Assembly (NCBI GenBank): GCA_021399445.1
Contig: JAJTUQ010000006.1
Span: forward strand, 372,001-436,000
Source: Xylogone sp. PMI_703
Taxonomy: Eukaryota; Ascomycota; Leotiomycetes
Reading direction: 5' to 3'
Length of the DNA stretch: 64,000 nucleotides
The stretch's first letter is position 1; each line of letters begins with the position of its first letter. Below are positions 24,226 through 34,880 of the stretch, in pieces. Under the pieces are notes generated by a model, which was not told the DNA's origin, searched no databases, and saw only the letters and a program-made list of their open reading frames with translations. The position numbers and the translations under genes were made by a program.

Positions 24226-27200
24226 ATGGATATATTTGAGGCGGCAAGGGTGGGTATTGAGCGTGCAGTGCAGCAGGCAATAGATAAAGGTGCAGATGTG
24301 AACGAGCGAGATAGCCAATATGGCCGAACACCCCTCTCGTGGGCAGCAGAGATGGCGAATGAAGGTGTGGTGGAGTTGCTGCTCAACCAGGATGGCATTG
24401 ACCCAAACTCTAGAGACGAGACTGGCAGGACTCCTCTCTCATGGGCGGCAGAGAGAGGGAACGAAAAAACGTTAGTGTTATTACTCCGGAAGAGTGACAT
24501 TGATTTGCACTCTGAAGATAACAATAAGAGGACGCCACTTTCATGGGCAAAGGAGAACGCGAATAAGATGGTTGAAAAGTTGCTACGTGCAAAATGTGAC
24601 GCTAACCCAAATTTAAAAGATGATAATGACCGGACATTATTATCGTTATTTGCTGAAAAGGAAGAAAAGGAGGCGATGCAATGGCTGCTTGAACAAGATG
24701 ATATTGAATTGAATCATAAAGACAACAATGGCAGGACTCCGCTCTCATGGGCGGCAGGAGGCTCAGATGAAAGGGTAGTAGAGCTGTTACTCAAACAGGA
24801 TGGCATTGAATTGAACTCTAAAGATAACAATGGTAGGACTCCGCTCTTGTGGGCAGCAGAAAAGAAGGAGGTAGATGTAGCAAGGTACGGCTCGGACCGT
24901 GCATACCTTTTTACATTCGTGTATGAAAGGATAGTAGAGCTGTTACTTAAACAGGACAGTATTGAATTAAACTCTAAAGACAGCCATGGTAGGACTCCGC
25001 TCTCATGGGCGGCAGGAGGCGCAGATCCAAAGATAGTAAAGTTGTTACTCAACCAGGGCGGCATTGAATTGAACTCTAGAGATAACAATGGTAGGACTCC
25101 GCTCTCATGGGCGGCAGAGAGCGCGAGTACAGGGGTAGTAAAGATGTTACTCAAGCAGGATGGTATTGAATTAGACTCTAGAGACAATAGTGGCAGGACT
25201 CCGCTCTCGTGGGCGGCAGAGAGCGTAAGTACAGAAGTAGTAGAGATGTTACTCAAGCAGGATGGTATTGAATTAGACTCTAAAGATAACAATGGTAGGA
25301 CTCCGCTCTCGTGGGCAGCAGAGAAGGGGAATGAGAGTATAATAAAGACACTACTCAGCCAACATGGCATTAACTTGAACTCTAGAGACAATAGCCATCG
25401 AACACCGCTCTTGTGGACAGTGGATAAGGGTCGGTTGGACCTGGTCAGCCTTTTTGCTCAGAAAGACGGGACTACATTGCATACGATGCTCCGCGAAAGA
25501 AGAGAATCTCTGTTGCCTCGACTCCGCGATTCTATATCCGATATCAATACTAGGGATTCCCTAGGCAAGACTCTATTACATCTTGCCATTTCTTTTCAGC
25601 TTGTAGACACAGTGATCTACCTTCTCACTTTCAGCACAATCAACATAAACCTGAAGGATAGCGATAATATGACCCCATTACACTTGGCTATTCAGATGGG
25701 ACATCATGGTCTCATCCAGTTATTACTTAAGAATTCAGCACTTACAAAGGATATTAGGGTCGATGAGTGGCGTAGAGTATATGGAAAACAGACATCAGAT
25801 ATTGTAATACTGTCAGAAGGGGATAGTGGTGAGAAATCCGTGTGCTTTCTTACCGAAGAGGAATTCAACGGACCGGTTCCGGTTCCAGTGGGAAACGGGA
25901 TAGACCGACATCTGTTGTGAGTTATTGACCTCATCTACATGCTGGAGGAAGCCTAACATTTGGCAGTCTAATTCCACATATCAGTGCCTGGCAAAGTGGA
26001 TTGATTCCGGGATCTAAAGTCGAACTACGGCCGCGTGAGTCGAAAATTGAGTTGGAAATTTGCCGAGAGCCACTCAACGGCCGCGACGGTGATATTGTTT
26101 CTGTTACTATGACATTTCCCGTCGAACATGGTTTGAAGCAGGGAAACCATCCTAAAAGGGTGGATTGGGAGACATGCAGAATAGTGTGGACTATGATTCC
26201 GCCCTCCAATCCAAACGCTGATCGAAATTGGAAGTCGCTGGCCCACTTCAGCATGATGCCATTCGCTTGGGTACCGGAGGATGGCATTGACTTCTTCAAA
26301 CAGTTCACCCTCTACGTAGAAGAAAGATGGCTAAGACTGTGTGCTCTAGCTAAGGACCATCTCGCTGTGCGTGTGAGTTGGGATTGAATATGCACTAAAG
26401 TTTGGCTGACCTGCTAACTGAATATATTCTTCAGCGTCTTTTTCAGCTGAAGTGCAAGGGCACGGATCCTGAACTAATAACCAGCTTGGCAGAAGACGCG
26501 CAAAAGTGGGCTGATTTTCGCAGCGGCTTGCAGGACCAAGTACAAAAGTCCAGAGACTTTGCTGTAGAATATAGTAACCGCTACAACGGAAGCCAAACCC
26601 GGGACGATATACAACAAGCTATAAGTGAACTTGAGTCTAAGGTTAATAGCCGGATCGACGAATTAGATCAAGTTGTAAGAGATCTTCTACAGATTGTTAG
26701 TACCATTACTTTCTCAACAATCCAAGCTCACCTCACCGCGCAGGAGTTTGCCTGGGTCTCACTGAATGAGACCAGGACCTCGACTAGATTGGGACAGAAC
26801 GTCATGCTTCTGACATACGTTAGTATATTCTATTTGCCCTTAGGCTTCTCTGCGGTAAGTACGTCTAACTTTCCTGGCTATAATTGTCATTATACTGTAC
26901 AAGAGGGGAGCTTATATTGAGACACTACTGATACGATAGTATGAATTTGTAGACGCTCTGGGCTATTCCAAATATTACCGACAGAACGACTTTGAATTCT
27001 TTCATTATCACTGCGACCATTGTTGGATTTGTAACCTTCATTGCTACATCCAACCTTAAGATTATTGGGAACCTATACCATGGTCGGAGAGCGACTTTAG
27101 TGGAGGAAATGCGGAATGATGATGACTGGAAATGGAAAGAATTGGGAGCAAAGCTCCAAGCTCCTAATTCCAACCCAAAGGCACCATCTGACTGGTGGTT

Positions 27201-27282
27201 AGCTGTATATTCGGTCTGTGCATTTATGAAAAGAGTAGTGGGAAAGAAGAGAAAGGAGGGTGACACAGAATCAGCCACATAG
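24226..27282 (+). CDS. Ankyrin-repeat protein with CorA-like C-terminal membrane domain
   Basis: Four exons: 24226-25916, 25967-26372, 26435-26854 and 26953-27282, giving 948 residues. Introns are GT-AG and in frame. Residues 1 to about 520 hold some 14 ankyrin repeats of 34 residues with the core GRTPLSWAA. Those between 24690 and 25400 are almost identical to each other, and one repeat (about 24870-24930) carries an extra 16-residue loop. A middle region (about 580-700) is followed by a helical, coiled-coil-like segment (QQAISELESKVNSRIDELDQ) and two membrane helices at about 820-845 and 850-872. The first helix ends FYLPLGFSATLWAIPN, which matches the CorA-like pattern, but the Gly-Met-Asn signature of Mg2+ channels is absent. 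It is probably a membrane-anchored receptor-like protein; transport activity is not implied. A paralogue lies at 30368-34880 on the other strand. Confidence 0.85.
24690..25400 (+). repeat. Near-identical 102-bp ankyrin repeat array
   Basis: At least six coding units with a period of about 102 bp share long runs at nucleotide level, including GGTAGGACTCCGCTCTC and the following TGGGCGGCAG. Similarity extends to silent sites, which points to recent expansion or gene conversion between units rather than to protein constraint alone. Confidence 0.85.
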
Positions 27283-28582
27283 TGTCGAATCATGATTCCT
27301 GTGCACTGTTTGAATAAATCGAACATCTTTTCTTAGCCTATGAGGTTCCTAACACTAATGGACCGATTTCCTTTTCTCCTGTCTTTCACAATTCAATTTA
27401 TAATTCGACTTGTCATTGTGTGGAACTTTGAAATCACCTCTTTAGCTTAGAAATCAAATGGGCTTAGACCAAGCAAGGAGCATATTCTCTCATTAACAAA
27501 CATCTTTGACTATCCTAATCCCTCGAGACGCACATGTCCAAGACTTCCAGTATGCGGAAGGGGCAATTAACAAGTTGATAGTGCCATGATCCCTGCGCAA
27601 CCGAGCGAGCCGACTATCAATACCAAAAAAGAAAAAGGTAAATTGAATGTAGAATTCTAATCGACATCGTAGGAGGGAACGTCTAGAATTGAAGGCTGAT
27701 TATTTAAAGTGGATCGACGAGTTTACAGTAGACTCGCGTTCCAGTGTCGCTCTGAGGGCATTGCCTCACTATGACGACGAGCACAGGCAGAAACTTAATT
27801 GCCATCAGCAATCATTGCCGCCATCGTCACACCTGGTGGTCCTTAATTTTTTATCCCAAAGTAAAAAAAAAACTAGTTAGTCAAGCAACAATCGTATCAG
27901 GTTCTGAAGAATACATATGTACATTGTGAGATTTTTCTTAGTCAACCAAGTTGCTCCACAGTCTTCAGCAAATCCGCCATATTCGCAAGTGAACCACATT
28001 GTTAACAACGCCCCCTGGCAAGATCTCTACGGTCACCTATTGATGTATTTTTATTAATTAGTGTTCAAAGGGTGTTAACCATCCTCGCAATCGAATGAGA
28101 TCCGCGAACGAGTCTTAAGCTGCCTTTACGACGTATCGCGCTCTGCAATGTCTCTTCACAGCAGGGTATCAGTGTCGGGGAAGCTCCCGCAGGTGGAAGT
28201 ATATCGTCTGGTAGTAGGAGAGAATTATTTTATTTTACGAAGATGGAAAAGCCAGTTGATCCCGTGGTATCGAGGTACTTGAAGCTAATCGCATCACTTA
28301 ATTTGGACGTGATGATTCACGCGATTGTGGTTTTGACTGACATTCTTCGAACAAGCTGGTCGAGATCATCACTCTCTTTCATGCCTACGCTGGATAACTT
28401 ATTTTCTGTACATACTACAAATAATTTCCGTTCTTAAGAATTCCTATTGTCTTTCAATAGACGACCACCCATTTATTCTCCGGTATCACCTCTTACTAGT
28501 AACTGATATCTCCGCCTCCATCAGAAAACATAGTTACTACATCTAACTGCTCATATTTATTTCACACTTTTCAAGCTCAGTA
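27283..28582. other. Intergenic between ankyrin and HNH genes
   Basis: Nothing supported as a gene. Short frames at 27689-27880 and 28243-28437 have no recognisable content. The last 100 bp form the leader of the HNH gene. Confidence 0.5.
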
Positions 28583-29706
28583 ATGGAGCAGCAGGACCCT
28601 TATCCAGTTTTAGAAGATGAAGATTATAACCAGCCAAGCCAGGAGCGTATTGCAGTTCTTAAGAGACTTGATACTGCTTTGGGCTCCGACGTATCGGCAC
28701 ATCTCTGGGCAGCATGTCATATTTGCGATATTGAAAAGCTGCGACAGCTGGCTGGAATTGCGGAAACGGAGCCAAACTATATATTTTCTATCACCGATCT
28801 AATAGACGGAATTTTCATAGGCTGTAAGTTATTATTCGGAGATATTGGTTTACTCTACTAATATTTAAATTGTAGGGGATGGGGAATACAGGTTGTTGGA
28901 TCCTGAGTCTGAATTAGACACACCTTCTGATTCAGATCCTGATCATGTCGAGACGGCTCGATCAAGAGTATGTGCAACCTCTACTCTCTCCGCCATGGTC
29001 TTTTGAGATGGAATGTTTACATATTGAACAGGCGATCCTTCGAGGTGATAATCATTGTGTTCTTACTGGTTCATGTGCTATTGAGGTAGCACAGATATTA
29101 CCCTGGCATATCTACCAGAAAACAAAAGGTCCGCAACGAGCAGCGTTCTGGGATACCATTAAGCTTTTTTATCCTGCTGAAAAAGTCACTCAGTGGTTCG
29201 AAGCGGCAAAGGCGGAATATTATACTCCAGCAAACCTATTCTGCCTCAATCAAGTAGCCAGTGCCCTTTGGAGAGATGGATGCTTTGCCTTAAAACCAAT
29301 CTCAAAGGATGAGAAGACTTTAACAGTACAATTCTTTTGGCAAGTCAACTCATTACAGCCCCCCAATTTACAAGAAGTAAATCTCTTGGTACCGCTGCCT
29401 TCAACAAAGGGCCTCGATGGCCCTGAGGGCTCGAAGCTGGAACTTTGTACTGCTCCAGGTCGACGCATTGTATCAGGAGACATATTCGTTCTTAAAACCG
29501 TTGATCCAAAAACCAATCCATTGCCCAGTTTTGAATTACTAGAACTGCAGTGGTTTGTACACAGAGTTCTAGCGATGGCGGGACCAGTTCAAGAGCCTAT
29601 TCGTTCTTGGGACATGGAGTATGAATCAGAATATGAATCAGAACATGAATCAGAATATGAATCAGAATATGATTTAGGATACGATCCACAGGATGTATAT
29701 TATTAG
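28583..29706 (+). CDS. HNH_2-type fungal protein with substituted catalytic positions
   Basis: Three exons: 28583-28823, 28876-28967 and 29032-29706, giving 335 residues, all with GT-AG introns and frame kept. The N-terminal helix HLWAACHICDIEKLRQLA and the WDGEYRLLD segment after intron 1 are typical of the fungal HNH_2 family. The motif region reads HCVLTGSCAIEVAQILPWHIY. Relatives have AHI where this has AQI, and the later VHxxWDxG position reads SALWRDG. Thus both histidines of the HNH fold are replaced (Gln and Ser), so nuclease activity is unlikely. The tail has PSFELLELQWFVHRV, the usual family end, and then a Glu-Ser-Tyr repeat encoded by 12-bp units. The gene is open throughout and follows the ankyrin/CorA-like gene in the same direction. 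It may have become a binding or regulatory protein. Confidence 0.85.
29619..29675 (+). repeat. 12-bp coding tandem repeat
   Basis: Units of the form AATATGAATCAG repeat about four to five times and encode Glu-Tyr-Glu-Ser. They extend the acidic tail of the HNH-family protein and are likely to vary in number between strains. Confidence 0.85.
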
Positions 29707-30367
29707 CACTTGAGGCAAACAACATCCTGGGAGTGATTTTGATACGGTTGATAAATCTGACATTCGCTTGGAAACCTTTGGTGATGTTGAATTAAACTAC
29801 CCTACTTTTCGGATAGCCCGCTCCACATCTTGGCGTCGTCGAATTACTACGCTGCGCCAATGAAATGGAGGTAGTTCTGTGATGCACGCAGAGTGCACAT
29901 AATTCCGAAATCTACATGATTGAAACCCTTTTCACAGTCGGTAGTACTGACGAGGATATTAGGCCTTACAAGCTCAAGCCCCGCTTCCCGTCTTTATAGC
30001 AGTGGCTGATGGCTGTAGGTTGTTGGCATTGTGCGGGACAACTTATAACTATTGCATGATGTAATCTTCATACGTTCGATGGAATTCATTGTAGTATAAT
30101 TCAATTATTTGGTAGTCATTAAGTTGGGGTTGCATTACCCTAGAGTGTCTCTATATGTCCGGCAATGCCAACTTGAGATTGTCTAGGGTGTCCCAATGAG
30201 CGATAGAACATCAGACCGTAATGGGCCACAGTACAATCAACTCTGATCCAAAAAGCAACTGCTGCGAATGAATATCTCATATATCTGTTTGGCTAGTGCA
30301 ATTGTCCATTCAAACGTAGTGCTGCTGCCATAATGTAAGTGTTTTAAAGGCCCAGTAGGAAAATACA
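29707..30367. other. Convergent intergenic region
   Basis: Lies between the 3' ends of the HNH gene and of the second ankyrin gene. No coding frame or repeat was recognised. Confidence 0.5.
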
Positions 30368-33300
30368 CTAATAATCATCCGTGCATGTGGAGGTTTCGAG
30401 GAGGTTCTCCTTGCTCATGCTGCGTTGAGCCCTTTCTTCATCTAGGGGACGATTGCGACGACGAAATTTTGAAAGAACCCATCTTCCTACGTCATGATGC
30501 TCATTGGATTCGCCAGTGGCTACGTTCGGTTGATCTTCTTCCTGCAGGACTGATAGAGACACTATTTTAATATTAGTTCGATTTTCTAAACTCGACTTTC
30601 TAATTCCTGGGGCACTGTTACCGTTCGCTTCCAGCGGTGCTGGTTGATTCTTTGGCTCTACCTTTGAGTTTGTCCTAGGACCTGGATCTTCAGCTGTAGT
30701 GGAACGTTTAGGGTAGTTCTTAGCCCGCTGCTGTGCAATTTGCTGAGATGTTTGCTGTATACTTTTGTACCCCTTCAAATAGATCTGGCATAGAAGCTTA
30801 ATCTTCTCAGAGACCCACTCTTTACTAGCAAAACCAATAACCGGTAGAGCGATGACAGTCGAAATGCCAACTACACATTTCATCAGGACCCCAATACTTT
30901 ATTGAGATCAGCTCTAGCACTTACAAATGATTGAGAAGATATATTTGGGTTCGTATACTAAATTGTCGCCGACATGGGGGAAGGTAGTGACATTCAATGC
31001 AAAAAAGGAGGCTAGGAATGACATGGGGAGCTTGAAATCATTAGTTGAGCTCACTTATTGTAGGAACTTTAGGCTTACAAATATAATAGTAATAATTGTA
31101 AACACCATTAAAGTCCTTCCCTGTTTAATTGTTTCCTGGGATAACTCCCTTGATGTTTCGGCTTCGGAAATATTCACCTCATTCTGTTCCAATGCTAACA
31201 ACGAGTTCACCTGCTTCAGTAAGTAAAAAGCTCAAATAGGGAGAATAATGCGTACTGAATCTTGGATACTTCGTGCAAACTTATCCATTTTGGCAATATC
31301 TTTGAGAGCCAATCCAGGCCCCTTCCATTTCTCCGCTTCTTTAGAGGCACTGTAGTCCTTAATAGGGAGTTCTAAAAGTTTCTCCCACACAGATTGCTGT
31401 TGTATCAGCAAGTAGTTCAGGATACTGAGTTCGTCTCGTATATCTTTAACTTCTAACAGTAGGTCCATTGCCTTCTTGATGGATTCGTACTCTTTCTTTT
31501 GGTCCTCATGTTGTTCTTCATTACTTTTCTTCTCTCCTCTTGTTATACGTTCGAGTTTAGTGCGAATCCTTTTATCAAAACTGTTGAATAAGAATGACTC
31601 CTCATCTGCCTATTGCACATTAGATCAAATTCTCAAAAAATAAAAAAGATAGTTTTAAGTACCGTCATGTCTAGAGTATTTGCGAATATTTGACGAACCG
31701 AAAGCTCGTCCCGCTCAAGTTTATATGTATCTTTGTCAATCAAATTAATACAGAAATTCGTGATGAATTTGCTCATTTCATCAACTGATATTGGTGTAGG
31801 CTGTGCTTTTCTTCTTCTCTTCGCATCTTTGATATCGCCATATATACCCTCCATGACTGGATCATACCTATCATCAAGGCGGCTGCTTGAACAACTGATG
31901 ATAGTTTCTGCTTATATTGTTAGTTTGGAGCATAAACAAATGCCTCCTAATAACGTACTATCGTCAATCACCCATAGCCACACCTGATCTACTCGAAGGA
32001 TAACATTTTTTCTAGGAGGCTGCCCTTTGGCCTCACTCTTGTTTTGCTCTTCACTTTCATTTTTCTTTTCCTTCTTGTTGATATAACGGGTCACGACTTG
32101 ATTTTTGTCACGATGTTTGGTGTCCTTCAAAGAATGATAATAGAATTGATCCAAAGTTCGTGATCTGTGCAGTATTTTTCCATTTTTCCTAGCCTCCCTA
32201 TCGCTGTCTTTTTTGCTGTTTTCGACTTGCTTGAGTGCATATATCTCTGCTAGCTTATTGTTGTGTTCCTTGAGTTTTTGGTCTGTATGGTCCGCAAAGG
32301 TGAGATATGGCATCTATCACGAATCAGTAGATTAAAATCACTCTAAAGTATTTATCCTACATATAAAGCAAGCGGGGTCCCAGGCTTCTTGCTAGGCTCG
32401 ATGGAAAAAAGCGGTAATGCCCTGCGATCTTTCTATGCAGGTTTTATGTTACTTCTATTTCTTGCCAAGCTACAAATGTAGTGGAGATTGATTGCTACTT
32501 ACAATACAGGAGGGGTTCATACACGGCCTCGGTCCAGGGATCTCGTGTAAGCTTTGATGAATGAACTCCGATAATACATGAAAGTCATTTTTGTTCTTCC
32601 CACTCTCGTGATACACCCTCTTTGTTAGGTCCTGAGACGAAAAGGTTAGTTTTGACTTAGATAACTGTCCCCAGTAGCCTTACCATCATCCATTCGAGCT
32701 ATTCCCGGATGGTTAATATTATCACTTCTTTGCCTCTGGATCCCATGATAACTCACATTATTGGCGGACAAGTGTAGCCATCTGAACTTGAGATTGTCCT
32801 CCGTATATAATTCATCAGTTTGACCCCTTGCCCTTGACCCAGGTCTTCCAGCCCTTTTCCTGGCATCTTCCATTATTTGCTTTGGTCCATATTTGGGCTC
32901 CTCTGAAGATTTCTTAGAAGATGCTTTTTTGGACTGCTTTTGTCGATCTTTGTCTTCATTGATTTTGCTTTCTTTCCCTGTACCCTTGGGTATAGAATCT
33001 ATCTCTTGAAGAGCTGATTGGGACTTGTTAGCATAAACAACATCCCAGACACTGCGGGTGCGACGGAGACAATCAACACGTGTAGCCTCTGTGACATCTT
33101 CAACTTGATGAAAATCGACAATAGTTGCATCGAACTGTTCGGCCACCGCCCGAAAGAGAGGGCTAACTTTCGGTTCCTTGTCAAAATCATCTATCTCTAA
33201 CCGGCCTCGCACGGGATCATATTCTCCGAACAGGGGGATCATTCAGTATATCCAAAACAGATCGGTAATCTTGTTCCCTTCTTCTTACTTCCCTCTCTTT

Positions 33301-34880
33301 AGTAATCTCTTCCTCGGTCTTCTTCGGGTTCATTTCGGGGCCTTTATCCCGATCCGGCTGATTAGCAATCGTCGGCCCCTGAGTCGTATTCTCACTATTT
33401 GATTTGTCTCCCGTCACTTTGGGGCGATTCATGCGTTTCATACATTGAGCAATTTTGGTTGCACTATTACAGTCTTTTTTGATATCATCCCATTCACTGA
33501 CACTGTACAGTAAAAGGAAGTGAGTAAGACGATGGTACCCAAAATATGCTGCCAATTGCAAAGCTGTTGAAGGCTTGGGAACATCTCGAGGCCGATCCAA
33601 GGATGTAATTTTGTACTCTGCATCCAATTCTTCGAGAATTTATTCTGGAACTCTTTCACATTGCTAGCTTGCACGCCACTTTCTGGCGGAACGGCAATCC
33701 AAACAAGTCCAGCTTCCTGTTTGATTAATCTGATTTCAAATTCTGTTAATCCAGTCCAATTAAGGCTTTCAAAAAGACGGTCCAGGACGGCTCTTTGGGC
33801 TTCATTGGCACTGACTTCCATAAGAGATTCTTTTCGTCCCGCTAGGCCAAAAGCACTGGAAATAGCTTTGATTATTGTTTTATACTTATCTCCCTCTCCC
33901 CTCCCTGCTAACTGCAACGCAGTGCGGCCTTTGTAGTCGGTAACATTGGGATCGGCATTTTCTTTTAGTAGGACGTCTATCACAGTCGATGCGCCATTGC
34001 TAGCAGCTAAGTGTAATGCGGTTTGAGAATTGGCGTCCACCTCATTGACTAAAGTTTTCTGTGTCGATAGCAAGAATTCTGCTACAGCGTCTTGTTCTCT
34101 AATGATCGCAAGGTGGAGAAGAGTTCGTCCCTTGACATCTTTTATGTCTGTTCTTGCGGGGTATTTGGGGGAGAGAAGCAGTTCAACTATCTCTCGCTTC
34201 CCCTCCATACATGCTACTTGAAGCGGAGTCTACCCTAGATTGTCTTGGATTTCCAGACTGCTCAAACCCCCATTTGCGTCGAGGATCTGCCTTGCGATAT
34301 CAGTGCTGCCATAATGGCAAGCAATGTGTAGTGGCGTCTGTCCATCCTTATCTCCCAATATAGGATCGAGTTGTGGATAAAGAAGAAGCTTTGATACCAA
34401 AGTTGCAAAGTTGTCTGCTGATGCATTGCTAACCGCTCCATACAACGGTGTCCAGCCTTCGATATCCCTGATGTTTATGTCAAGCTTTTTCTGCTCGTAT
34501 ATTTCAAGGAGTGCTGCTGCTGCCTCAAAATTACTATACCGTAGAGCCACATGCAAAGCCGTTTCCTCCCATTGGTTTTTGGCTAAATCCTGAGCACCTG
34601 CATCCAAACATTCGATGATATCTTTTTTGCCACCCCTCTTGGCAGCTTCGAACAGATTTTGGTCGAGTTTGGTTTGACCGTCGACTGGCTCGTCATCAGT
34701 ATCAGTTGAACGTGTAAAGAAGCTGCCCTCAGGGCCGCTGTCAGGTGTTTCGAGTTCGGTTTCTGAGCCCGCTGGGCTCATTTTTGACCTTATGGAAGCG
34801 GTTCTGTCGTCGTTATCCTTCAACGGAGTCCCAGCAACTGGGTCGCAGCGGGCGGAAGCTTCTGTGTCCTTCGTCGCCAT
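30368..34880 (-). pseudogene. Ankyrin-repeat protein with CorA-like membrane domain, damaged paralogue
   Basis: Ten exons on the minus strand: 32757-34880, 32684-32698, 32503-32631, 32361-32432, 31959-32313, 31663-31907, 31256-31609, 31079-31213, 30925-31030 and 30368-30870 (1,345 residues if undamaged). Every intron is GT-AG. Exon 1 encodes about eight ankyrin repeats; the 3' part encodes RWLHLSANNLEWMM, a long helical region, and CorA-like membrane helices (IIIFLPMSFLASFFALN at about 1140, and IFSIIFGISTVIALPVIGF). The Gly-Met-Asn motif is replaced by ALN. Exon 1 has three lesions: a TAG at 34230-34232 where the ankyrin pattern needs Gln before TPLQ; loss of one A in the run at 33639-33641; and gain of one C in the C5 run at 33233-33237 (G5 on the plus strand), which restores frame. 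The 3' exons are clean. Either a recent pseudogene or, for the two homopolymer shifts, sequence error. Confidence 0.8.

Noticed and set aside
24714..25391. 225-residue minus-strand frame with repetitive Ser/Leu pattern
   Set aside because: It is the antisense shadow of the ankyrin repeat array; its repetition only mirrors the coding repeats on the plus strand.
32757..34880. Introns to explain the TAG and frameshifts in the second ankyrin gene
   Set aside because: Ankyrin coding pattern is continuous on both sides of each lesion and no donor/acceptor pair removes only the lesion.
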